Assembly (NCBI GenBank): GCA_937901145.1 | Contig: CALCHE010000176.1 | Span: 1 to 13,587, forward strand | From: an uncultured Clostridia bacterium | GTDB lineage: Bacteria; Bacillota; Clostridia; Oscillospirales; Acutalibacteraceae | Length of the DNA: 13,587 nt | Reading direction: 5' to 3' | Shown here: in pieces, positions 8,021 to 13,587 of the stretch | Layout: each line of letters starts with the position of its first letter | Position numbering within the stretch: the first letter of the stretch is position 1 | Notes under the pieces: model-generated | What the model was told of the DNA's origin: nothing | The model's input: the letters and a program-made list of their open reading frames with translations, nothing else | Database searches by the model: none | Made by a program: the position numbers and the translations under genes

Positions 8021-8151
8021 AAGACCTTTAACAGCACCGCGCGGAACTGCCAAAGGTCTTGCTACCAAAGTTATTACCCGGCCTGTAAACCAGTCCCTTC
8101 GGACGAGTGTTGATTTACAGCGAGAGCTACTCCCCTTTTGTAAAGGTTTTT
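8021..8151 (-). promoter_or_regulatory. yybP-ykoY (manganese) riboswitch with transcription terminator
   Basis: On the minus strand the leader carries the class hallmarks AAAAGGGGAGTAGC near the 5' end and GGTAGCAAGACCTTTGG near the 3' end. They bracket a hairpin with arms CTGTAAA/TTTACAG and tip GTCCGAAGGGAC. The AAAAGG and CCTTT parts can pair as the closing stem P1. The 3' part AAGACCTTT (8052-8060) can alternatively pair with AAAGGTCTT (8021-8029), making a terminator followed by a short T stretch. Metal binding should stabilise P1, prevent the terminator and switch the ATPase on. Structure and logic come from family knowledge; the sequences are seen directly. Confidence 0.87.
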
Positions 8152-9647
8152 CATATTCTTATTGTAGCACAACAGGAAATTTTTGTCAACTGTTGATTGT
8201 CTCTTTTTTCCTGTATGGAGGATTTGAGCTTTTTCCTGCTGTATTCGAGCCATATATAAAGAGCAATAGAGGTGATTACCGTAGTGACCATAGCCAGAAG
8301 CACATCATATATCGTGTCGAAAAGATAGTAAAGCATCGTATTTCCCACTCCGTGTCCGAAAATCTTAAAGAAAAAACTATCTTCCGTAGGGCCCCAGTAA
8401 AAGCCCTGATTCGATGTTCCCCATATAAAATCACCGATGAATTCGCTCACCTCCCAGGCAGGCATAATCAAACAGGAAAAAGCGAAGGCGAAAAGAGAAA
8501 TCAGCACACTGTCCTTACGGCTTTTATGCTCTGTGAGAGTGAGAGCGATGTAATACCCCCCCAGCACACAGAGCACACCCGAAATAAAGTGCAGAAACAG
8601 GTCGAATCTCGGCACTATGTAATAAATCTCACAATAGTTACCGCAGTAAGAGCCAAGAAACACCATAACCGTAATCAGAGTCTGTGTTTTATAGCTGACC
8701 TTTGAAAGAACGGAATCTCTCGGAAATACAAGATGCACCAGAGTAATAGCGAATGTACCGACAAGATTGGCAAGTAAAAGCGTAGCCTCGGCACGGTTAT
8801 CCCACTCTATAAAAGCATAAATCATCTCAAATCGTACTAACCACCAGAAAAGACGGTCAAAAAAACTTGTGTCCTCACTGACCTTTTTTATCTCAAGGGC
8901 GATTTTATCACTCATATGCGAAAGAAGTTTTCCGGAAAGAGCAGACAAAGCCTTTTTCTTCTGAACAAAAAAATCTTTACTTTTCATTCTGAATTTAAAA
9001 TAAACCACAGCCGCTGAAATCACTCCGCCAACTATGGAAAAGAAAAAATCCTCATCAGTGTCAAGCAAGGGCCTTTGCTCATAGGGGCTCATAGCGAATC
9101 CGAACACCTCATAAAGCCAATGGTTATCTTCTACAAACTCCACGTGACAAAGCTCGGTACCGAAAAGGAAGTCGCTGAAAAACTCCGACAGCTTACGAAA
9201 AATAGTCACCGTGCCTGCAAAGCAGAATGTAAAAAAGGTAACGAAAAGACTTTCGTTTTTAGTTTTCGGATTTCTCAGAGCCGTAGCGATATAATATCCG
9301 AGAGCTCCACTGAAAATACCACCCGCAAGCTGAATGACCAGGTCATAATCGGGATGCTTTCTGAGCACACCGAAGCCGATACCCGTCACCGTACTTACTA
9401 AAGCGAGAAAACAGATAAAGCTCTGAAAACGGAAAGAAAGCACAATCTTCGGAAAAATTGCGCGTAAAAAATCGGCTGTAAAGGTAAGCGCGAAAACGGA
9501 AAGATAAAGTACTGTTCCTTCTCTGTCCATAAATACACACAAAATCAGAAGACCTCTCGTAAGCCACCAAAAGGCAATTTCAAGAAAAGAAGTCTCCCCT
9601 TTTATACTGCCGTACAAATTTTCAAAAGGGCAGAGTTTGTTTTTCAT
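8151..9647 (-). CDS. Internally duplicated DUF2238/YjdF-like membrane protein
   Basis: The start at 9647 (498 residues) is chosen because GAAGGTG sits six bases upstream; a longer frame from 9671, used for numbering (506 residues), has no such site. The protein is a tandem duplication of about 200 residues, offset 241-248. Copy 1 has WWLTR (35-39), DYDLVIQLAGG (108-118), LSEFFSDFLFGT (161-172) and DTDED (204-208). Copy 2 has WWLVR (276-280), RFDLFLHFISG (355-365), VSEFIGDFIWGT (408-419) and DTIYD (452-456). Copy 2 keeps a pattern I associate with DUF2238/YjdF proteins (D...HF.SG, then WE..E....GT, then DT..D). Copy 1 has lost the His of LHF (now IQL) and the Trp before the E..E motif. There are about ten to twelve membrane segments and a cytoplasmic-looking Lys-rich linker (228-265). 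The function of the family is unknown to me. The last 15 residues or so are encoded across the promoter of the next transcript. Confidence 0.78.
   Translation of the reverse strand: MKNKLCPFENLYGSIKGETSFLEIAFWWLTRGLLILCVFMDREGTVLYLSVFALTFTADFLRAIFPKIVLSFRFQSFICFLALVSTVTGIGFGVLRKHPDYDLVIQLAGGIFSGALGYYIATALRNPKTKNESLFVTFFTFCFAGTVTIFRKLSEFFSDFLFGTELCHVEFVEDNHWLYEVFGFAMSPYEQRPLLDTDEDFFFSIVGGVISAAVVYFKFRMKSKDFFVQKKKALSALSGKLLSHMSDKIALEIKKVSEDTSFFDRLFWWLVRFEMIYAFIEWDNRAEATLLLANLVGTFAITLVHLVFPRDSVLSKVSYKTQTLITVMVFLGSYCGNYCEIYYIVPRFDLFLHFISGVLCVLGGYYIALTLTEHKSRKDSVLISLFAFAFSCLIMPAWEVSEFIGDFIWGTSNQGFYWGPTEDSFFFKIFGHGVGNTMLYYLFDTIYDVLLAMVTTVITSIALYIWLEYSRKKLKSSIQEKRDNQQLTKISCCATIRI
8161..8189 (-). promoter_or_regulatory. 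Promoter of the riboswitch-ATPase transcript
   Basis: TTGACA (8184-8189) and TACAAT (8161-8166) have a 17-base spacer on the minus strand. Transcription should begin near 8154, just before the aptamer. The promoter lies inside the last codons of the upstream membrane-protein gene. Confidence 0.85.
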
Positions 9648-9676
9648 AATATCACCTTCAATTAATTTCATAGGAC

Positions 9677-9705
9677 ATTATAATACTATTAATTACATTT
9701 GTAAA
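9677..9705 (-). promoter_or_regulatory. Promoter of the duplicated membrane-protein gene
   Basis: On the minus strand TTTACA (9700-9705) and TATAAT (9677-9682) have a 17-base spacer, about 20 bases before the GAAGGTG ribosome binding site. A second overlapping pair, TTGACA (9721-9726) with TACAAA (9698-9703), is also spaced by 17 bases, so two start sites are possible. Confidence 0.78.
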
Positions 9706-9769
9706 CAGAACATAAGAAAATGTCAATTTTTTGTAATAAACATGTAACCTTAGGATGATAAGTATAACT

Positions 9770-10351
9770 TTACACATTCTGTTCGTCAAGGCTAAGATAA
9801 AAGCTCGGCAAAAAGTCGCGGAGAAAGTCCTCACATTCAGGCATATTCATTTCGGCTATGGACTTTTTGGTGCTTTCGAAGGCTTTGGTGAATTCCCTGT
9901 TACCTGCCTTTTCTTCCTCGATGCACTTGATAAGAGCGGAAATTTTATCCGCCGCCTTTATGATTTTCCACAGCTCTTTATCCTGCTCTTCGGGAAAGAA
10001 TGCACTTTCATAATACTGCTTCATATCCTCGGGAAGCATAGACAGAAGCTTTTTGCTGGCCATATCCTCCACCTCAGCGAAGGCCTCTCTGAGAGAAGGA
10101 CTGTGATATTTGACGGGAGTTGGCATATCTCCTGTAATAATTTCGGGCATATCGTGGTAAAGACCCAAAAATGCCGCTCTTTCAGGATTCAGATTTCCGC
10201 CGTAACGGATATTCTTTATCACGGCTAAGGCATGAGCGATGCATGCCACATCATTACTGTGTTCGCTGATATTTTCACTGCTCGTGTTTCTCATCAGTGC
10301 CCATCGGTTGATATATTTCATTCTCGAGTGCATAGCAAAAAAATGGTTCAT
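9770..10351 (-). CDS. yfbR: YfbR-type HD-domain 5'-deoxynucleotidase
   Basis: The enzyme removes the 5' phosphate from deoxyribonucleoside monophosphates and acts in the cytoplasm in nucleotide-pool balance. Its 193 residues compare with about 199 in E. coli YfbR. The conserved residues fall at a constant offset of two from those of the E. coli enzyme: Arg16-Trp17 (NRWALMRN, substrate recognition), His31 (SEHS), the His66-Asp67 pair (LGLYHDMPEI), Asp75 (TGDMPTPVKY) and Asp135 (KAADKISA). The divalent-metal site is therefore complete. The start is preceded by AAGGAG. It lies 101 bases beyond pduL on the same strand; a minus-strand TATAAT at about 10376-10381 could give it a promoter of its own, though no good -35 box is visible. 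Confidence 0.92.
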   Translation of the reverse strand: MNHFFAMHSRMKYINRWALMRNTSSENISEHSNDVACIAHALAVIKNIRYGGNLNPERAAFLGLYHDMPEIITGDMPTPVKYHSPSLREAFAEVEDMASKKLLSMLPEDMKQYYESAFFPEEQDKELWKIIKAADKISALIKCIEEEKAGNREFTKAFESTKKSIAEMNMPECEDFLRDFLPSFYLSLDEQNV

Positions 10352-10398
10352 AGTGTTTCTCCTTGTTATTTTGCGGATTATATAAATTACGAATTAAT

Positions 10399-10429
10399 AA
10401 AGGCTTAATGGTAGTCCCAAAAAGCCTTT
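10399..10429 (-). terminator. Possible weak terminator after pduL
   Basis: Arms AAAGGCTT (10422-10429 on the minus strand) and AAGCCTTT (10399-10406) flank a 15-base loop, about 25 bases beyond the pduL stop. The following T stretch is poor, so this may only slow or partly stop transcription before the yfbR gene. Confidence 0.4.
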
Positions 10430-10452
10430 ACTTTTATTCAGTTACACAAATC

Positions 10453-11025
10453 TCAGATAATGTCGCCCATCATACCGGGTGTGCAGGAAGCAGCGTTGCT
10501 TTCATCGGTATCGATATGCATAGCGAGAGCGTAAGCAGGGTTAACTCTTACGATAACGTCACCGAAAATGAGGCTTCTGCCATCGGTATCAGCCTTAACG
10601 GAAACGATCTGCTTATCAACAAGATTATACTTTTCAGCATCCTCGGGAGTCATATGAATGTGTCTTTTAGCGATGATAACGCCGTCCTGAAGCTCAACTT
10701 CACCTTTGGGACCTACGATCTTACAGCCGCCGCTGCCTTCAAGGTCACCGCTTTCACGGATGGGAGCCTTTACGCCGATGCTTCTGGCATCGCCTGCTGA
10801 AAGCTCAACCTGTGTTTCGGGACGAACGGGTCCGAGAATGGATACACCAGGGAAGCTTCCCTTGGGTCCGATAACCTGGATTCTTTCCTCGCAGGCATAC
10901 TGACCGGGCTGAGAAAGGTCCTTTTTCTTTGTAAGCTCATAGCCTTCACCGAAAAGAATGTCGAGCACTCTGCGACTTACATGAGCGTGTCTGGCTGATG
11001 TTTCGATTAAAACGGGTCTGTTCAT
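10453..11025 (-). CDS. pduL: PduL-type phosphate acyltransferase (phosphotransacylase)
   Basis: The enzyme interconverts acyl-CoA plus phosphate with acyl phosphate plus CoA. At 190 residues it contains both PduL repeats. The zinc-binding histidines are seen as RHAHVS (His13, His15), KRHIHM (His122, His124) and MHIDTDE (His170), and the substrate Arg68 lies in GPVRPETQVELS. The start has GGAGG nine bases upstream. There is no N-terminal encapsulation helix before the catalytic domain and no microcompartment gene nearby. A cytosolic role making acetyl phosphate for acetate kinase is therefore more likely than propanediol or ethanolamine use. No acetate kinase gene lies in the window. A near-consensus promoter precedes it, divergent from the glycosylase gene. 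Confidence 0.94.
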   Translation of the reverse strand: MNRPVLIETSARHAHVSRRVLDILFGEGYELTKKKDLSQPGQYACEERIQVIGPKGSFPGVSILGPVRPETQVELSAGDARSIGVKAPIRESGDLEGSGGCKIVGPKGEVELQDGVIIAKRHIHMTPEDAEKYNLVDKQIVSVKADTDGRSLIFGDVIVRVNPAYALAMHIDTDESNAASCTPGMMGDII

Positions 11026-11068
11026 TTTTTTATTCCTCCGTGTTTTACTTGTTTTGTTTTACTTTACC

Positions 11069-11097
11069 ATTTTACAACATATTTTTCTGAATTTCAA
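11069..11097 (-). promoter_or_regulatory. pduL promoter
   Basis: On the minus strand TTGAAA (11092-11097) and TAAAAT (11069-11074) are separated by 17 bases, about 30 bases before the pduL ribosome binding site. It is divergent from the glycosylase promoter in the same 142-base A+T-rich gap. Confidence 0.75.
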
Positions 11098-11125
11098 CAT
11101 ACATACTGTACTTTTTTTATTTTTG

Positions 11126-11134
11126 TGCTAAAAT
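11126..11134 (+). promoter_or_regulatory. Extended -10 promoter of the glycosylase gene
   Basis: TGCTAAAAT (11126-11134) has an extended -10 form (TGn then TAAAAT) and lies about 20 bases before the AAGGAGGG ribosome binding site at 11153-11160. No good -35 box is visible upstream, which extended -10 promoters tolerate. Confidence 0.6.
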
Positions 11135-11167
11135 AAATTCAGATAATATTTTTAAGGAGGGAGAAAA

Positions 11168-11734
11168 ATGTACTCTGCCCACTTCGAACACATAAAGGAT
11201 GAATGCACACTCTGCAGAAAGTGTCCCTTTTACGAGGAAAGACTGAATATCGTTTTCGGTGACGGAAGTGAGAAAGCCGACATTCTTTTCGTAGGCGATT
11301 TCCCCAGAGGCAAGGATGACCTCAAGGGTATACCCTTAGCAGGAAAGGAAGGAGAAATATTTTCCAAATTTCTCACCCTGTGTGATATGGACAAGGAGAA
11401 ATATTTTCTGACGAACATTTTAAAATGCCGTCCTTCCGATGAAAATCTCCCGGACAGCAGCCACTATGACACCTGTATGGAGTATCTGAGAAATCAGGTA
11501 CGCTTCATCAAACCGAAAATCATAGTCTGTTTAGGCGAAACAGTAGCCGAAAGGATGATAAGTCCTTCCTTCCGTATGAGAACAGAGCACGGTAAATTCA
11601 TAAAAAAAGGAAAGCTCTTTTTTATGGCTACCTACCACCCGACGGAAATAATCAACGATGAAATCAAGCGTCTGCAGTTTCTTTCAGATTTTCAGGCTCT
11701 CCGCGAAACGGCAAAAAGCGGAGGAATTATATAA
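11168..11734 (+). CDS. Family 4 (iron-sulfur) uracil-DNA glycosylase, motif-divergent
   Basis: Family 4 enzymes excise uracil from DNA and hold a 4Fe-4S cluster. The 188-residue protein has the four expected cysteines: Cys16 and Cys19 (CRKCP), Cys87 (LKCRP) and Cys103 (DTCMEYL), plus an extra Cys13. Fold landmarks are present: TNILKCRPSDE (82-92), PKIIVCLGE (116-124) and TYHPTE (155-160). The catalytic motif, usually GEAPG followed by x-E-D, is here GDFPRGKDD (43-51), with Asp for Glu and Arg for the last Gly. The closing HPxxLL motif is HPTEII. Membership in the family is clear; normal uracil-excising activity is less sure, and altered specificity or reduced activity is possible. The start is supported by AAGGAGGG. 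It appears to be a single-gene unit, with composite repeats starting straight after the stop. Confidence 0.88.
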   Translation: MYSAHFEHIKDECTLCRKCPFYEERLNIVFGDGSEKADILFVGDFPRGKDDLKGIPLAGKEGEIFSKFLTLCDMDKEKYFLTNILKCRPSDENLPDSSHYDTCMEYLRNQVRFIKPKIIVCLGETVAERMISPSFRMRTEHGKFIKKGKLFFMATYHPTEIINDEIKRLQFLSDFQALRETAKSGGII

Positions 11735-12150
11735 ATTCGGAATGCGGAATTGCGTGAAAGATTTCGGAAAACAAGGAATAATACACCGCCCAATTAACAA
11801 ATCGACTATAGTAGGGCGGGGTGCCCCTCCCCCGCCGCAATATTAAAACAGATACATTTCCGTAGGGACATGGCTTGCCGTGTCCGCAAATCTACCGCCA
11901 TCTCACGGCAAATCGTAGGGGCGACCATCGGTCGCCTTATGAATGCAGAATGCAAAGTGCAGAACGCAGAATTGCGTGTGAAAATTCTAAAATAATAAGC
12001 GATAGTCCGCTACTTTTACAGCTTCTCCTGAAAGGAGAGGTGGATGCGACCATCGGGAACAGACGGAGAGGTTGCAGGAACACGGCGTGCCGTGTCCGTA
12101 AATCTACCGCCATCTCACGGCAAATCGTAGGGGCGACCATCGGTCTCCTT
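11735..12150 (+). repeat. Composite intergenic repeat array, locus 3 (A-B-E-C-D-A-B/F-C-D)
   Basis: This gene-free stretch is nearly all repeat. Module A (ATTCGGAATGCGGAATTGCG) starts right after the glycosylase stop. B (ATACACCGCCCAATTAACAA) is at 11781-11800. The E hairpin (GGCGGGG/CCCCGCC arms) is at 11811-11837. C (arms GGACATGGC/GCCGTGTCC) is at 11866-11885 and D (GGCGACC-ATC-GGTCGCC) at 11914-11937. Then A again (11941-11977), a CGATAGTCCGCT B-like piece (12000-12011) and an F-like piece (12021-12073). A second C-linker-D copy follows at 12076-12150, matching 11864-11938 in 70 of 75 bases. From 12151 to the ldhA ribosome binding site I see no further element and no convincing promoter. 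Reading frames across the array are by-products. Confidence 0.8.
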
Positions 12151-12293
12151 CTGCATAAAGATTTCTGCAGTGACGACCATCGAGTCAGTAATGCTTTCTG
12201 TAAACATCACCGCATTTTACGCAAAGCCTGTGGATTTTCCGTATTTTTCCCGCCTGTCTTGCCAAAGATATAAGGTGAAAGGCAGGAGATAAA

Positions 12294-13286
12294 ATGAAAA
12301 TACTTTTTTACGATACCAAGCCCTATGACAGAGAATCCTTTGAAAAAATTCTTGCTCATTACGAGGGAATAAGTGTGGACTTTCTGAAAACAGACATCTC
12401 AAAGCATACGGTTAACCTGAGCAAAGGCTACGATGCGGTATGTGTTTTCGTAGCATCACAGGTGAATGCCGATATTATAGGAAAGCTCTCGGAAAACGGA
12501 GTGAAGCTGATTTTACTGCGATGTGCGGGATATAATAATGTGGATCTTGCCGCCGCCAAAGAAAAGGGTATAACCGTAATGCACGTGCCTGCTTATTCGC
12601 CCGAGGCAGTAGCTGAGCACGCTCTGGCATTGGCATTTGCCGTAAACAGGCACATCCATAAGGCATATATCAAGGTAAGAGAAAATAATTTCAGCCTGGT
12701 GGGACTTACGGGGATGAACTTCCGTGGCAAGACAGCCGGTATAATCGGTGCAGGTAAAATCGGCTCAGCTATGGCAGAAATATGCCACGGTATAGGAATG
12801 AAGGTCATTTGCTATGATAAGTTTCAGTCACAGCGTATGGATTTCGCACGCTATGTAGATTTGGAGGAGCTTTTAAGGGAAAGTGATCTGATTTCTCTTC
12901 ACTGTCCGCTTACTGAGGAAACCTATCATATAATCGATCTGGAGGCTATCGGAAAGATGAAGGACGGTGTAATTCTGGTTAATACCTCGAGGGGTGCTCT
13001 CATAAGCACGGAGGATCTGATAAAGGGCATCCGTATGCATAAATTCTCAGGTGTGGGGCTTGATGTTTATGAAGAGGAAGGGGAGAATGTTTTCGAAAAC
13101 AGAGAGGACGACATTCTCGAAAACAGTGTGACAGCACGGCTATTATCCTTTCCGAATGTTATAGTGACCTCTCATCAGGGATTTCTGACAGGAGAGGCAC
13201 TGGAGGCTATCAGCATCACCACACTGGAAAATGCGAAAAGCTATGCTGAAGGCAGGATAATAAAGCAGAATACTGTCGGCAAATAA
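12294..13286 (+). CDS. ldhA: D-lactate dehydrogenase (LdhA type)
   Basis: This cytoplasmic enzyme reduces pyruvate to D-lactate with NADH and so regenerates NAD+ in fermentation. The 330 residues match E. coli LdhA in length (329) and, from memory, in long stretches such as LRCAGYNNVDL (75-85) and VPAYSPEAVAEHAL (98-111). The Rossmann motif is GAGKIG (152-157), and Asp175 ends the second strand, consistent with NAD rather than NADP. Catalytic residues are Arg233 (NTSRGAL), Glu262 and His294 (SHQGFLT), spaced as in the Lactobacillus enzyme. The start has AGGAGA at 12284-12289. A short dyad (CCTGTC with GGCAGG) spans the leader and could partly mask that site. It stands alone, with composite repeats on both sides. 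Other D-2-hydroxyacid dehydrogenases are less likely given the LdhA-specific C-terminal HQGFLT/EALEAI pattern. Confidence 0.95.
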   Translation: MKILFYDTKPYDRESFEKILAHYEGISVDFLKTDISKHTVNLSKGYDAVCVFVASQVNADIIGKLSENGVKLILLRCAGYNNVDLAAAKEKGITVMHVPAYSPEAVAEHALALAFAVNRHIHKAYIKVRENNFSLVGLTGMNFRGKTAGIIGAGKIGSAMAEICHGIGMKVICYDKFQSQRMDFARYVDLEELLRESDLISLHCPLTEETYHIIDLEAIGKMKDGVILVNTSRGALISTEDLIKGIRMHKFSGVGLDVYEEEGENVFENREDDILENSVTARLLSFPNVIVTSHQGFLTGEALEAISITTLENAKSYAEGRIIKQNTVGK

Positions 13287-13587
13287 AGTGCAAAGCGCAA
13301 AACGCAAAACGCTGAACGGACTTGTAGTGCTTCGGAAAACTGTAAATGATTCACCGCTAAATTGACAAATCGTAGGGACATGGCGTGCCGTGTCCGCAAG
13401 TTTTTGCCTCCCTTGCTTGCAGGGGAAGGTGTAACGAAGTGACGGAGGGGTTCCGTAGGGGCGACCATCGGTCGCCTTATGAATGCAGAGTGCAGAATGC
13501 AGAATTGCGGGAAAGGCTTCGAAAAAGCAGATAGTGATACACCGCTTTTTGAACGCTAAGTGCTAAACGATATTACCCCTCCGTCAG
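13287..13587 (+). repeat. Composite intergenic repeat array, locus 4 (A-B-C-F-D-A-B, inverted F at edge)
   Basis: No gene is seen from the ldhA stop to the window end. Module A (AGTGCAAAGCGCAAAACGC) begins in phase with the stop codon. B is at about 13347-13370, the C hairpin (arms GGACATGGC/GCCGTGTCC) at 13376-13395, F at 13406-13453 and the D hairpin at 13454-13477. A then recurs at 13481-13508 and B (TAGTGATACACCGC) at 13532-13545. The final bases ACCCCTCCGTCA (13575-13586) are the exact inverse of TGACGGAGGGGT (13440-13451), so an inverted F module starts at the edge. Confidence 0.78.

Noticed and set aside
9755..10228. 157-residue plus-strand frame opposite yfbR
   Set aside because: It is antisense to a gene with complete catalytic motifs, and its starts lack a ribosome binding site.
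10453..11025. Bacterial microcompartment locus around pduL
   Set aside because: No shell, diol dehydratase or cobalamin genes lie in the window, and PduL lacks an N-terminal encapsulation extension.
11875..12273. 132-residue plus-strand frame within the repeat array
   Set aside because: It is made of repeat modules C, D and A translated (the RGDHRSP-like motif comes from the D hairpin), has no ribosome binding site and is repetitive at DNA rather than protein level.
11735..13587. CRISPR array
   Set aside because: Repeats are of several types, unevenly spaced and separated by other repeats rather than unique spacers of constant length; no cas genes are present.

Overview
The window looks like chromosomal DNA of an anaerobic, fermentative Bacillota, most likely a gut-type clostridium of the Ruminococcaceae/Oscillospiraceae kind. 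This placement is inference. It rests on strong GGAGG-type ribosome binding sites, A+T-rich promoters with near-consensus sigma-A boxes, the protein families present (PadR with a HAAS-like membrane partner, stand-alone PduL, D-lactate dehydrogenase, a heterodimeric LmrCD/BmrCD-type exporter) and intergenic GTAGGG-hairpin repeats. No rRNA, tRNA, CRISPR array, phage gene or transposase was seen.

Layout. (1) Positions 3-2871, plus strand: two overlapping half-transporter genes that together form a heterodimeric multidrug-type ABC exporter. The first is cut by the window edge, and a strong terminator ends the pair. (2) Positions 3074-4942, minus strand: a PadR repressor followed by a membrane protein with an N-terminal HAAS-like helical domain. 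The membrane gene is split by an apparent one-base frameshift at a T run, and a near-palindromic operator overlaps the PadR promoter. (3) Positions 5170-8189, minus strand: a Ca2+/Mn2+-type P2 ATPase headed by a promoter and a yybP-ykoY (manganese) riboswitch with its own terminator. (4) Positions 8151-11025, minus strand: an internally duplicated DUF2238-like membrane protein, a YfbR-type 5'-deoxynucleotidase and a PduL phosphotransacylase. (5) Positions 11168-13286, plus strand: a divergent family 4 uracil-DNA glycosylase and an LdhA-type D-lactate dehydrogenase.

Functional links. PduL (acyl-CoA to acyl phosphate) and D-LDH (pyruvate to D-lactate) fit mixed-acid fermentation but lie on opposite strands and are not an operon. 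YfbR (dNMP removal) and the glycosylase (uracil removal) both concern nucleotide and DNA quality, but are likewise separate units. The PadR/HAAS pair is a recognisable regulatory cassette. The riboswitch-ATPase pair is a metal-homeostasis unit in which the riboswitch class suggests Mn2+ is at least one signal.

The most notable unexplained structure is a modular interspersed repeat. Modules A (GC-containing 'gaatgcag/aagtgcaaag' stutter), B ('acaccgcc-aattaacaaat'), then one or more GTAGG-headed hairpins (C, D, E) and sometimes F occur in the same order at four places. In all four they start at, or just after, the 3' end of a gene and run in that gene's direction. The frameshifted HAAS protein, the duplicated DUF2238-like protein and the motif-altered glycosylase are the other points worth checking.
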